A model generated the notes under the pieces. The model was not told the origin of the DNA. It searched no databases and worked only from the letters and a program-made list of their open reading frames with translations. DNA of 64,000 nucleotides from Prosthecomicrobium sp. N25 (GTDB lineage: Bacteria > Pseudomonadota > Alphaproteobacteria > Rhizobiales > Ancalomicrobiaceae): NCBI RefSeq assembly GCF_037203705.1, contig NZ_JBBCAT010000005.1, forward strand, positions 186,001 through 250,000. Reading direction: 5' to 3'. A program made the translations under genes and the position numbers. Positions 33,245 to 41,735 of this stretch are shown here, piece after piece. Position 1 is the first letter of the stretch. Each line of letters opens with the position of its first letter.

Positions 33245-34848
33245 GCTTCCACCGCCCGGCCCTTGAGGGCGAAGAGACCCCGGGGACGCTTCTGGATGAA
33301 GAGGATGATGAAGACGAGGACCAGGATCTTGCCGAGCACCGCGCCGGCGTAGGGCTCCAGGAACTTGTTGACGACGCCGAGGGTCAAGGCGCCGACGAGC
33401 GTGCCCCAGAGATTGCCGACGCCGCCGAAGACCACGACCATGAAGCTGTCGATGATGTAGCTCTGGCCGAGGTTCGGGCTGACGTTGTCGATCTGGCTCA
33501 GCGCCACGCCCGCCATGCCGGCGATGCCGCAGCCGAGGCCGAAGGTCAGGGCGTCGACGAAGGGGGTGCGGATGCCCATGGCGCTCGCCATGGACCGGTT
33601 CTGTGTGACAGCGCGCATCTGCAGGCCGAGCGGCGTGCGCTTCAGGACCAGGATCAGCGCGACGAAGACGGCGAGCGCGAAGACGATGATCCAGAGCCGG
33701 CCCCAGGTGACCGCCAGGTGGCCGATCTCGAAGGAGCCCGACATCCAGGACGGGGCGCCGACCTCGCGGTTGTTCGCGCCGAAGAGGGTGCGGACGGCCT
33801 GGATCAGGATCAGCGAGATGCCCCAGGTGGCGAGCAGGGTCTCGAGCGGGCGGCCGTAGAGCCAGCGGATGACCGTGCGCTCGAGGATGACGCCGACCAG
33901 GCCGGAGGTCAGGAAGGCGAGCGGGATCGCGATGGCGAGCGACCAATCGAAGAGGCCGGGGGCCTTGGTGCGGATGATTTCCTGCACCACGAAGGTCACG
34001 TAGGCGCCGATCATCACCATCTCGCCGTGGGCCATGTTGATGATGCCCATGACGCCGAAGGTGATGGCGAGGCCGATGGCGGCGAGGAGCAGGACGGAGC
34101 CGAGCGAGAGGCCGTACCAGACGTTCTGGGCGCCGGACCACAGGGCGAGCTCGGTCTCGATGGCGCCCGCCGAGGCCTCCGCGGCGTCCTTGACCGCCTT
34201 CGGGGTGTCGGCGGGGAGCGACCGGAGCAGGGCCACAGCGTCCTGGCCGCCGCGCGCCTTGATGGTCTCGGCCGCCGCGATGCGCTCGGCCTCGGGCCGG
34301 TCGGCCGCGGTCAGCACGATCGCGGCGCGGGCGGCCGCGAAGGCGATCTTGACCTTGGCGTCGGACTCCTTGGCGATGGCGGCGTCCAGCAGGCCGAGCG
34401 CGGCGGGGTCGCGCGACTTGAAGACCGCCTCGGCGGCTTCGCGGCGCCTGGCGGGGTCCGGATTGAGCAGCGTCAGGGCGCCCAGGGCGGCGTTGATGGC
34501 CCCGCGGACGCGGTTGTTGACGCGGACCGCCGAGACGTCGACGGGCGGGGCCGCCACGGGTGCGCCGGTGGCGGCGTCGACCAGGGCCGACCCGTCGCGG
34601 ACGAAGACCTTCTTGGCCTCGGCGGAGAATTCTAGCCGGCCCTCCTGCAGCGCGCCGACGATGGCGGCGGCGCGGGGGTGGCCGGAGGTCGCCAACTCGG
34701 CGACGGCCTCGCCGGTGTCGGCATAGCTGTCGGTGGTGAGCTTCTGGAGCGCGCCGTCGATCGCCTGTGCGGATGCGGGGCCGGCGAGAGCCGCGCCGAG
34801 GAGCAGGGCGGCGAGAAGGCCGAGGAGGCGGCCGATCAGGATGGGCAT
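33241..34848 (-). CDS. urtB: Urea ABC transporter permease UrtB with periplasmic N-terminal domain
   Basis: 535 residues. A signal-like start (MPILIGRLLGLLAALLLGAALAGPASAQA) is followed by ~200 residues of soluble helical sequence (HEAT-like repeats, Ala-rich) and then, from about residue 240, the LivH-like permease domain (LSLGSVLLLAAIGLAITFGVMGIINMAHGEMVMIGAYV). The long N-terminal extension is usual for proteobacterial UrtB. 128 bases separate its start from the urtA stop, and that gap holds a strong hairpin. Confidence 0.92.
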   Translation of the reverse strand: MPILIGRLLGLLAALLLGAALAGPASAQAIDGALQKLTTDSYADTGEAVAELATSGHPRAAAIVGALQEGRLEFSAEAKKVFVRDGSALVDAATGAPVAAPPVDVSAVRVNNRVRGAINAALGALTLLNPDPARRREAAEAVFKSRDPAALGLLDAAIAKESDAKVKIAFAAARAAIVLTAADRPEAERIAAAETIKARGGQDAVALLRSLPADTPKAVKDAAEASAGAIETELALWSGAQNVWYGLSLGSVLLLAAIGLAITFGVMGIINMAHGEMVMIGAYVTFVVQEIIRTKAPGLFDWSLAIAIPLAFLTSGLVGVILERTVIRWLYGRPLETLLATWGISLILIQAVRTLFGANNREVGAPSWMSGSFEIGHLAVTWGRLWIIVFALAVFVALILVLKRTPLGLQMRAVTQNRSMASAMGIRTPFVDALTFGLGCGIAGMAGVALSQIDNVSPNLGQSYIIDSFMVVVFGGVGNLWGTLVGALTLGVVNKFLEPYAGAVLGKILVLVFIILFIQKRPRGLFALKGRAVEA

Positions 34849-34910
34849 GGCGGGGTCCGATGCGGGCTCGAGCCGTGAAGGTCGGGAGCGGTGGTCCGGC
34901 CGGAGACGGG

Positions 34911-34939
34911 CCGGGGAGGCAGGATCACCGCCTCCCCGG
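34911..34939 (-). repeat. Strong intercistronic hairpin between urtA and urtB
   Basis: CCGGGGAGGC (34911-34920) and GCCTCCCCGG (34930-34939) form a perfect 10-bp stem with a 9-base loop. Located between the binding-protein gene and the permease gene, it probably stabilises the urtA message and lowers read-through, so that the binding protein exceeds the membrane subunits. No T-run follows on the minus strand. Confidence 0.6.
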
Positions 34940-34976
34940 GAGCTACAGGTTCCGTTGCGTCACGGGAAGGTGCCGA

Positions 34977-36260
34977 TCAGCCGCACTTCTTGGTGACGGT
35001 GTTGTAGTTGCCGCACTTGAGGGTGACCCAGTCGGCCTCGAGGTCCTTGGAGCCGGGGAGGAAGTCGGTCCAGGCGTCGCCGGGAACGAGGTCCTTGGTC
35101 TTCCAGACCACGTCGAACTGGCCGTCGCCCTTGATCTCGCCGATCAGGACCGGCTTGGTGATGTGGTGGTTCGGGAGCATCTTGGAGATGCCGCCGGTCA
35201 GGTTCGGGGCCTCGATGCCCGGGAGCGCGTCGATGACCTTGTCGGGATCGGCGGAGCCGACCTTCTCCACGGCCTTGACCCACATGGCGAAGCCGATGAC
35301 GTGGGCCTCCATCGGGTCGTTGGTGACGCGCTTCGGGTTCTTGGTGAACTCCTTCCACTTGGCGATGAACGCGTCGTTGGCCGGGTTCTTGACCGACTGG
35401 AAGTAGTTCCAGGCGGCGAGGTGGCCGACGAGCGGCTTGGTGTCGATGCCGGCGAGTTCCTCCTCGCCGACCGAGAAGGCCACGACCGGGATGTCGGTCG
35501 CCTTGAGGCCCTGGTTGCCGAGTTCCTTGTAGAACGGAACGTTGGCGTCGCCGTTGATGGTCGAGACGACGGCCGTCTTCTTGCCCGCCGAGCCGAACTT
35601 CTTGATGTCCGACACGATCGTCTGCCAGTCGGAATGCCCGAACGGCGTGTAGTTGATCATGATATCGGCATCGGCGACGCCCTTGGCCTTGAGGTAGGCC
35701 TCGAGGATCTTGTTGGTGGTGCGCGGGTAGACGTAGTCGGTGCCCGCGAGCACCCAGCGCTTCACCTCGCCGCCGTCCTTCGACATCAGGTAGTCGACGG
35801 CCGGGATGGCCTGCTGGTTCGGAGCGGCGCCGGTGTAGAAGACGTTGCGCTCGGATTCCTCACCCTCGTACTGGACGGGGTAGAAGAGGATCGAGTTCAG
35901 CTCCTTGAAGACCGGCAGGACGGACTTGCGGCTGACCGAGGTCCAGCAGCCGAACACCACCGAGACCTTGTCCTTGGTGATGAGTTCGCGCGCCTTCTCG
36001 GCGAAGAGCGGCCAGTTGGAAGCCGGATCGACGACGACCGCCTCGAGCTTTTTGCCGTTGACGCCGCCCTTCTTGTTCTGCTCGTCGATGAGGAAGAGCA
36101 TCGTGTCCTTCAGGGTCGTCTCGGAGATCGCCATGGTGCCCGAGAGCGAGTGCAGGATGCCGACCTTGATGGTCTCCTGGGCCGAGGCCGCCGAGGCGAA
36201 CGTGCCGAACGCCAGCGTGCCGGCGACCGAGAGGCTGGCCGCATAGGACTTGAAATTCAT
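34977..36260 (-). CDS. urtA: Urea ABC transporter substrate-binding protein UrtA
   Basis: 427 residues from ATG 36260, with a GGGGGA ribosome binding site. Signal peptide MNFKSYAASLSVAGTLAFGTFASAASA, then ETIKVGILHSLSGTMAISETTLKDTMLFLIDEQNKKGGVNGKKLEAVVVDPASNWPLFAEKAREL, the start of all UrtA/FmdD-type binding proteins. VFGCWTSVSRKSVLPVFKE and LFYPVQYEGEESERNVFYTGAAPNQQ confirm urea/short-chain amide specificity rather than amino acids. First gene of the operon under a sigma-54-like promoter. No urease genes are in the window. Confidence 0.94.
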   Translation of the reverse strand: MNFKSYAASLSVAGTLAFGTFASAASAQETIKVGILHSLSGTMAISETTLKDTMLFLIDEQNKKGGVNGKKLEAVVVDPASNWPLFAEKARELITKDKVSVVFGCWTSVSRKSVLPVFKELNSILFYPVQYEGEESERNVFYTGAAPNQQAIPAVDYLMSKDGGEVKRWVLAGTDYVYPRTTNKILEAYLKAKGVADADIMINYTPFGHSDWQTIVSDIKKFGSAGKKTAVVSTINGDANVPFYKELGNQGLKATDIPVVAFSVGEEELAGIDTKPLVGHLAAWNYFQSVKNPANDAFIAKWKEFTKNPKRVTNDPMEAHVIGFAMWVKAVEKVGSADPDKVIDALPGIEAPNLTGGISKMLPNHHITKPVLIGEIKGDGQFDVVWKTKDLVPGDAWTDFLPGSKDLEADWVTLKCGNYNTVTKKCG

Positions 36261-36715
36261 GGGTTGAGGTCCCCCAAGACTCTGCTTTCTGACTTGATCC
36301 TCAGGACCCCTCCAGGAGCCTTCGGACGGACGGTTGCCGACGGCATGGCCGAGCGGCGCCCCTTTATTCGCAAGACCGATGCCAAGCCGGCCTGTTGCAG
36401 ATTCGGTAGACATTCAAATGGCTTACTTGGACCCGGTGAAAACATGGGCAGTGACTGTCCCTACGCGCCGCAAAACTTTTCATCATTTCCACAGAGTTGG
36501 CGCATAAATAGGCAATTTGCCACTGAGCTCCGGGGATGTGGGCTCGGCCTGGGCACGATTGGTGAAATTGTACACAATGTGCCCCGTCCGTCATCGCCCG
36601 CGCTGGGCAGTCCGGCCGGGGACGGCTAGAATGCCAGGCGCAGGGGCGGGGGGCCCGATGCGACGCCGTCATGCGACCGGGGCGGGGCACGGCGCGGCGT
36701 CAGGGGAGCCGATCG
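36261..36715. other. Regulatory intergenic region between urtA and the phosphoribosyltransferase gene
   Basis: 455 bases without a gene. It holds the urtA sigma-54 element, an 11-base palindrome GGCAATTTGCC (36511-36521), and an inverted repeat GGGCAC (36551-36556)/GTGCCC (36579-36584) enclosing ATTGT-AC-ACAAT (36567-36578). The right part (36470-36600) is AT-richer than its surroundings, as expected for promoters and activator sites of divergent genes. Confidence 0.6.
36370..36383 (-). promoter_or_regulatory. Sigma-54 promoter of urtABCDE
   Basis: On the minus strand TTGGCATCGGTCTTGCG shows GG (36383-36382) and GC (36371-36370) 10 bases apart, matching TGGCA-N6-TTGC. Predicted start near 36358 leaves a ~98-base leader before urtA. 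Nitrogen control of urt operons by NtrC/RpoN is well known in related bacteria. Confidence 0.65.
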
Positions 36716-37405
36716 ATGACATTCCTGAACCGCAGGGACGCCGGCCTCGAACTCGCGGCGGCGCTGGAGCACCACCGCGCCGACCGCCCCCTCGTCTACG
36801 CGTTGCCGCGGGGCGGCGTCCCGGTCGCCGCCGAGGTGGCGCGGAGCCTCGGCGCGCCGCTCGACCTTCTGATCGTCCGCAAGGTCGGCGCGCCGGCCGA
36901 CCCCGAACTCGCCATCGGCGCCATCGCCGAGGGCCCGGAGCCCGTGGTCGTCCGCAACGAGGAGATGCTGGCCGGCCTGGGGCTGGGAGAGGCCGATTTC
37001 GCGGCCGCCGCGGAGGCGGAACGGGCGGAGCTGACCCGGCGACGGTGGCGCTACCTCGGCGGTCGGCATGCCTGCGATCCGAAGGGCCGCCTGGTGATCC
37101 TGGTCGACGACGGCATCGCCACGGGGGCGACGGTGACGGCGGCCGTCCGGGCGCTCCGTCTGGCCGGGGCAAGGCGGCTCGTCCTGGCGGTGCCGGTGGC
37201 GCCGCCGGACGCCTTGGCCCGGCTGCGGCCGGAGGTGGACGAGATCGTCTGCCTGGAAAGCCACGACCCGTTCGGCTCCGTCGGCGGCTTCTATCGGGAT
37301 TTCGCGCAGGTCGGCGACCGCGAGGTGATCGACACGCTCCAGGCGCTCGGCCCGGGCGTTGCGACAGATCCACAGGCGGGGGAGACCGGACCGGCCGGCC
37401 CGTGA
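36716..37405 (+). CDS. Phosphoribosyltransferase-family protein
   Basis: 229 residues from ATG 36716 with AGGGGAG upstream. The PRPP-binding loop LVILVDDGIATGATVTAAVRAL is intact at residues ~125-146. The N-terminal FLNRRDAGLELAAAL...LVYALPRGGVPVAAEVARSLGAPLDLLIVRKVGAP is typical of a family often annotated only as predicted phosphoribosyltransferase and sometimes fused to dienelactone hydrolase. The base or acceptor is unknown. It is followed by the ion-channel gene in the same direction. Confidence 0.82.
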   Translation: MTFLNRRDAGLELAAALEHHRADRPLVYALPRGGVPVAAEVARSLGAPLDLLIVRKVGAPADPELAIGAIAEGPEPVVVRNEEMLAGLGLGEADFAAAAEAERAELTRRRWRYLGGRHACDPKGRLVILVDDGIATGATVTAAVRALRLAGARRLVLAVPVAPPDALARLRPEVDEIVCLESHDPFGSVGGFYRDFAQVGDREVIDTLQALGPGVATDPQAGETGPAGP

Positions 37406-37483
37406 CTTCGCTGCGCGGCGACCTAGAACAGCCGGGGGCCGCGGGACCTCGCGGCCGGTCCCAGACTGCCACGGAGCCTCGCC

Positions 37484-38287
37484 TTGAAAGACCGGGCCGC
37501 CGCCCTCCTTGCCGACCGGCGCACGGAGCGCCTCGTCACCGCCCTCATCGTCGTCAACGCCGTCACGCTCGGCCTGGAGACGAGCCCGAACGTCATGGCG
37601 GCCGCCGGGCCGCTGCTCGTGGCGATCGACCAGGCGATCCTCGCCGCCTTCGTGGTGGAACTGACGGTGCGGCTCTGGGTGCAGGGCCTGCGCTTCTTCC
37701 GCGACCCGTGGAACGTGTTCGATTTCGTCGTCGTGGCGATCGCGCTCGTGCCCGCCTCGGGACCGCTCGCGATCCTGCGCGCGCTCAGGATCCTGCGCAT
37801 CCTCAGGCTGATCACCGTCGTGCCGTCGCTGAAGCGCGTCGTCGGGGCGCTGCTCGGCGCATTGCCCGGGATGGGGTCGATCATCCTCCTGCTCGGGATC
37901 ATCTTCTACGTCGGCGCCGTGATGGCGACGAAGCTGTTCGGCGCGGGCCGTCCCGACGAGTTCGGGACCATCGGGGCGTCGATCTACACCCTCTTCCAGG
38001 TGATGACGCTGGACGGCTGGTCGAGCGAGGTGGTGCGTCCCGTGATGGAGAACCATCCCTACGCCTGGCTGTTCTTCATCCCCTTCATCCTGGCGAGCTC
38101 GTTCATCGCGCTCAACCTCTTCATCGGCGTCGTCGTCAACGCCATGCAGAGCGAGCACGACGCCGTTCGCGAGGAGGCCGAGGCGGCAGCGCGGGCCCGG
38201 CGCGACGACCCGATCCTGGCGGAACTCAGGGCTCTGCGCGGGGAGGTGGCGGAGCTGAGGGCGCGGCTGGCGGAGCCGGTCCGCTGA
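37484..38287 (+). CDS. NaChBac-type voltage-gated ion channel
   Basis: 267 residues from a TTG start with GGAG upstream (no ATG or GTG is better placed). Six membrane segments in the NaChBac order. S4 has regularly spaced Arg: ILRALRILRILRLITVVPSLKRVVGA (residues ~92-117). The pore loop TLDGWSSEVV replaces the usual TLESWAS/TLESWSM filter, with Asp at the high-field-strength position. S6 is FIPFILASSFIALNLFIGVVVNAMQ, followed by a coiled-coil tail (ILAELRALRGEVAELRARL) for tetramer assembly. Gating may be conserved while ion selectivity may differ from sodium. Confidence 0.88.
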   Translation: MKDRAAALLADRRTERLVTALIVVNAVTLGLETSPNVMAAAGPLLVAIDQAILAAFVVELTVRLWVQGLRFFRDPWNVFDFVVVAIALVPASGPLAILRALRILRILRLITVVPSLKRVVGALLGALPGMGSIILLLGIIFYVGAVMATKLFGAGRPDEFGTIGASIYTLFQVMTLDGWSSEVVRPVMENHPYAWLFFIPFILASSFIALNLFIGVVVNAMQSEHDAVREEAEAAARARRDDPILAELRALRGEVAELRARLAEPVR

Positions 38288-38318
38288 AGGCCCGGGGGGC
38301 TTTCGCCGGGCGCGACCG

Positions 38319-39236
38319 TCAGAACTCGAAGCCGGCGTGCGGCCGGGCGACGTAGTCGGCGTTCAGGCGCCGGTTCTCCTCGGCGAAGAGGCCGGCGAGC
38401 GTCTCGCGAAGCTCGTCCATGGGCGGCGAGAAGCGACCGAACTCGCCCGGTGGGATGAGGAGGCGGATGTCCTTGATCAGGGACTTCAGCCGATGGCCGG
38501 GCAGCTCCTCGTTGAGGTGCCGGTTGACGATCTGGGCGATGTCGATGGCGAGGGGCGACATGGCGAGGTTGAGTTCGCTCACCGCCGGCTCGACGTCGGC
38601 AAGGCGTTCGGCGGGGATGCCGCAGGCCTGCTCCAGGAAGAGGCGCATGTAGGTGGGGAAGTCGTCGCGGATGTGCTCGTAGGGGAGCACCACCAGGCGG
38701 TCGGCCCCGTATTCCTTGCGGAACGCCTCGATGAAGGCCAGCCACGACATGGTCTCGAGATTCCAGCTTTCGCGCCAGAACTTCTCGAAGGGGACGAAGA
38801 CGCGGCCGTGGCGGACGAGGTGGGCGTAACAGGACAGGACGTAGCTGTCCTGCCGCCGGATCGTCAGCACCACCCGGAAGTCGTAGTCCCGGAAGTGCTT
38901 GAGGATGCGGAAGGTCCGGGGCGCCTGGCGCGCCCATTGGCCGCGCTTGCGGGGATGGATCAGGTAGTTGGTCCAGCCCTCCTCGCTGATCAGGACCTGG
39001 CTGGCGCCCTTCTCGATCCAGGGTTCGAGGAACTTGCGCACCTCCCGCCGGCTGACGTGGCCGAAGAGGGTCGGCGTCTCGTCGCGCAGCGCCTCGCCGA
39101 AGTCGGAGTTGCGCACGCGATTGGTCGGAATGTAGCTGACCCCTTCGCGCAGGAGCTGCTTGCGCGCGTCCTTGAAGGCGTGCTGGAGCGAGGTCGTGGC
39201 TGTCTTCGGCGCCCCGACGTGGAATACGATCTTCAA
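38319..39236 (-). CDS. Sulfotransferase-family protein
   Basis: 305 residues from a TTG at 39236, chosen because GAGGAGAG lies 8 bases upstream and KIVFHVGAPKTATTSLQHAF starts immediately: the 5'-phosphosulfate-binding (PSB) P-loop of PAPS sulfotransferases. RILKHFRDYDFRVVLTIRRQDSYVLSCYAHLVR fits the 3'-phosphate-binding segment with Arg and Ser. It lies 38 bases after the KpsC-like gene on the same strand, so it probably sulfates the exported polysaccharide or its lipid anchor (inference). Confidence 0.75.
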   Translation of the reverse strand: MKIVFHVGAPKTATTSLQHAFKDARKQLLREGVSYIPTNRVRNSDFGEALRDETPTLFGHVSRREVRKFLEPWIEKGASQVLISEEGWTNYLIHPRKRGQWARQAPRTFRILKHFRDYDFRVVLTIRRQDSYVLSCYAHLVRHGRVFVPFEKFWRESWNLETMSWLAFIEAFRKEYGADRLVVLPYEHIRDDFPTYMRLFLEQACGIPAERLADVEPAVSELNLAMSPLAIDIAQIVNRHLNEELPGHRLKSLIKDIRLLIPPGEFGRFSPPMDELRETLAGLFAEENRRLNADYVARPHAGFEF

Positions 39237-39274
39237 GGACGGCTCTCCTCGGCGCAGGCGGGAACCGCCGGTCG

Positions 39275-41545
39275 TCAGCGCAGGGCGACAGGCTCGGGCC
39301 GCCCTGGCTCCGGCGCAGCGTCCGGCGCCGGGGCGGGAATCACGAGATCCTCGATCGCGCAGGCCTTCCCGGACTTCGGGTCGAAGTAGCGGCTCATCTC
39401 GATCCAGGCAACGTGAAAGAGCTGTTCGAGGTCGAGCCTGCGGCTGCGGTCGGGGACGGGCGCGTGGTCCGTCGTCAGGCCCCAGCCGGCGTAGAAGGGG
39501 GCGGCGTGGCAGTGCACGGGCACGCCGGCGAGGAGCGCGATCGCGCCCGCGTCCGAGGTGGCGACGTGGACGGCGTCGTAGCGCGCGTAGGCATGGAGGC
39601 CATCCCGGTCGGGTGCCTCGAAGCCAATCTCGCGCGTGCCGGCGATGCGGCGCACGGCGGCGGGAGCCAGGACTCCCGCGCCCAGGTCGGCCGGGACGGA
39701 CCCGACGACGATCTCGGCCTCGGGAGCGGTTCGGATCAGGTCCCGCAGCATGCGGCCGAACAGCTTCTCGGCCTCCTCGCCGGGGGGCACGGAGCGGTCC
39801 TCGACGCTCTGGTCGACGACCAGGATGCGAGGCCGCGAGCCCTTCGGACCCGTGGCGGCGAGGCGTGCCCCCAGGGTGGCAATCAGCGCGCCGGCGCGGG
39901 CGCGCTCGGGGCCGGAGAGGTTTCCGCACTCGCTCAATCGGCGAATCAGCCGCGGGAGCCGGCTGGTCTCGTAGTAGGGCGCTACGTCGTCGACGACCAC
40001 CGACACGCGGGCGCCCCCGGCGGCGCGGGCGAGCCCCGGGCCGAGGAAGCCGGGCTCGGCATAGAGTTCCGGCCGCCCCAGCGTGCGGCGGTGGCGATGG
40101 TAGAGGGGATCCGGGTCGCTGTAGCGCTGGTCGAAGTGCAGGAGGTAGTCGGCTCCGGCCGCATCCTGGGCGTCGACCTCGGCGACGAGCCGCTTGGCGC
40201 CGAACACCGCCTTCAGGAGGGGCGTCCAGGGCTCGAGGCTGCCGCGGTTGGAAACGAGGGCGATCGACCCCTGGCCGCCGGTGCCGGCGAAGACCTCGCT
40301 CGCGCGGTTCGGGCGCATGATGTCCGGGCGCGGCTTGCGGGCTTGCCCGGCGAGGAAGTCGGAGACCCGGCCGGCGGCGAGGCCGTCGAAGCGGCCGGCT
40401 GCGAGCTCTCGGTTCGCCCATTCCAGGCCGGCCTCCGACACCATCGGGCGCCCCTTTTCGATCGCCTCGCCGAGGAGGCGGGCGAGCTCGTCACGGTTGG
40501 GGGCGCGGGCGATGTCGAGGTTGGTCCAGATCTGCTCGAAGTCGAAATAGGGCATGGAGATCGAGGGGCGTCCCATCAGGACGGCCTCGAAGAGCATCGT
40601 GGAGTTCACCGAGAGGATCGCGGCGGCGTGGTAGATCGCCTCCTCGGGCGGCAGCGAGAACTTCACCGGCCCGTCGATGGCGAAGTCCGTCGAGTCCTCG
40701 ATGCGGCTGCGCTGCTCGTTGGACAGGATCACCTTCTTGGCCGGCGGCTGGCGGATGACGACCTGGATGCCCTTGTCCTCGGCGACGTCGAGGAGGTCCT
40801 CGATCGCCTCGGTCTGACGCGACAGGGCGTAGCGCTGGCTGTCGACCTGGCTGTCGAGCGGCTGGCCGGCGAAGAGCACGATCGGGCGCGCCGGATCGAG
40901 GCCGTACATCGCCGCGAAGCCGACGCGGTCGAGCATCGGCCGGTAGTCGTGGAAGATGTCGAACTTGGGCGAGCCGGTTAGCACGACCCGGTCGGCCGGA
41001 TAGCCGCGCTCTGTGAAGATGCGCCGCTGCATGCCGCCCCAGACGAGGGCGTAGTCGGTCGCCGGCACGCTCGCCCCGTTGCGGGCGACGTAGTAGCGCT
41101 CCTCGTCGATGAAGACCGACTCGTGCGGCACCAGGTAGGTCGGCACGCCGAGGGAGCGGCAGGCGTAGACGAGTTCGCGCATGACCGGGTGCCAGTCGAA
41201 GCTGACCACCAGGCCGGCCACCCGGGACGCCAGGGGGGCGAGCTTGCGCATGACCAGGCGGCGCCAGCGGTCCGGGTGCTTCTGCGCGAAGACCAGAACG
41301 TCGAGGCGGGCCGTGACGTCGTCCGGGTCGCGCACGATGTCGAGCGGGTGGAAGCGGATGCCGGTCCCGCCGCGCGCTATCTTGGCGACCAGCGCGTCGC
41401 CGTGCTCGGGAATCCAGGGCATGTAGAGGAACACGGGATCGCCGCCCGGCTCCGGGCCGGGGCGAAGGCGCGAATCGTACCAGTCCGGCAGAACGTCGTC
41501 GGACGGCGTGCGCCGGAAGAAGCGCCTCAGACCATCGAGGAACAA
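39275..41545 (-). CDS. Two-domain KpsC/KpsS-like capsular polysaccharide protein
   Basis: 756 residues. The N-terminal ~390 residues resemble GT-B transferases of the CDP-glycerol/capsule type (VFLYMPWIPEHGDALVAK, TGSPKFDIFHDY, FAGQPLDSQV, SVNSTMLFEAVLMGRPSI). The C-terminal ~350 residues end in the KpsC-like block APFYAGWGLTTDH...RLDLEQLFHVAWIEMSRYFDPKSGKACAIEDLV. It is therefore probably a dual glycosyltransferase acting on a capsule or its Kdo linker. The TTG start at 41545 is uncertain because no clear ribosome binding site is seen. The downstream sulfotransferase suggests a sulfated surface glycan. Confidence 0.75.
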   Translation of the reverse strand: MFLDGLRRFFRRTPSDDVLPDWYDSRLRPGPEPGGDPVFLYMPWIPEHGDALVAKIARGGTGIRFHPLDIVRDPDDVTARLDVLVFAQKHPDRWRRLVMRKLAPLASRVAGLVVSFDWHPVMRELVYACRSLGVPTYLVPHESVFIDEERYYVARNGASVPATDYALVWGGMQRRIFTERGYPADRVVLTGSPKFDIFHDYRPMLDRVGFAAMYGLDPARPIVLFAGQPLDSQVDSQRYALSRQTEAIEDLLDVAEDKGIQVVIRQPPAKKVILSNEQRSRIEDSTDFAIDGPVKFSLPPEEAIYHAAAILSVNSTMLFEAVLMGRPSISMPYFDFEQIWTNLDIARAPNRDELARLLGEAIEKGRPMVSEAGLEWANRELAAGRFDGLAAGRVSDFLAGQARKPRPDIMRPNRASEVFAGTGGQGSIALVSNRGSLEPWTPLLKAVFGAKRLVAEVDAQDAAGADYLLHFDQRYSDPDPLYHRHRRTLGRPELYAEPGFLGPGLARAAGGARVSVVVDDVAPYYETSRLPRLIRRLSECGNLSGPERARAGALIATLGARLAATGPKGSRPRILVVDQSVEDRSVPPGEEAEKLFGRMLRDLIRTAPEAEIVVGSVPADLGAGVLAPAAVRRIAGTREIGFEAPDRDGLHAYARYDAVHVATSDAGAIALLAGVPVHCHAAPFYAGWGLTTDHAPVPDRSRRLDLEQLFHVAWIEMSRYFDPKSGKACAIEDLVIPAPAPDAAPEPGRPEPVALR

Positions 41546-41735
41546 AGGAGGCCGACTCCCGTAATGCCAAGTCGCGGTTGTGGGGTTCGGGCCCGGCGAA
41601 GGGCCGGGATGCCGTGACGGGCTGGTTCATTAACATTTCATCGCCACGTCGCTCAACGTCAAACTATGCAGCCGGCGTTGAGGACTCGTTGACCTCAGGG
41701 CGGATCCATTGAGCCCCGGCACGTGCTTGCTTCCC

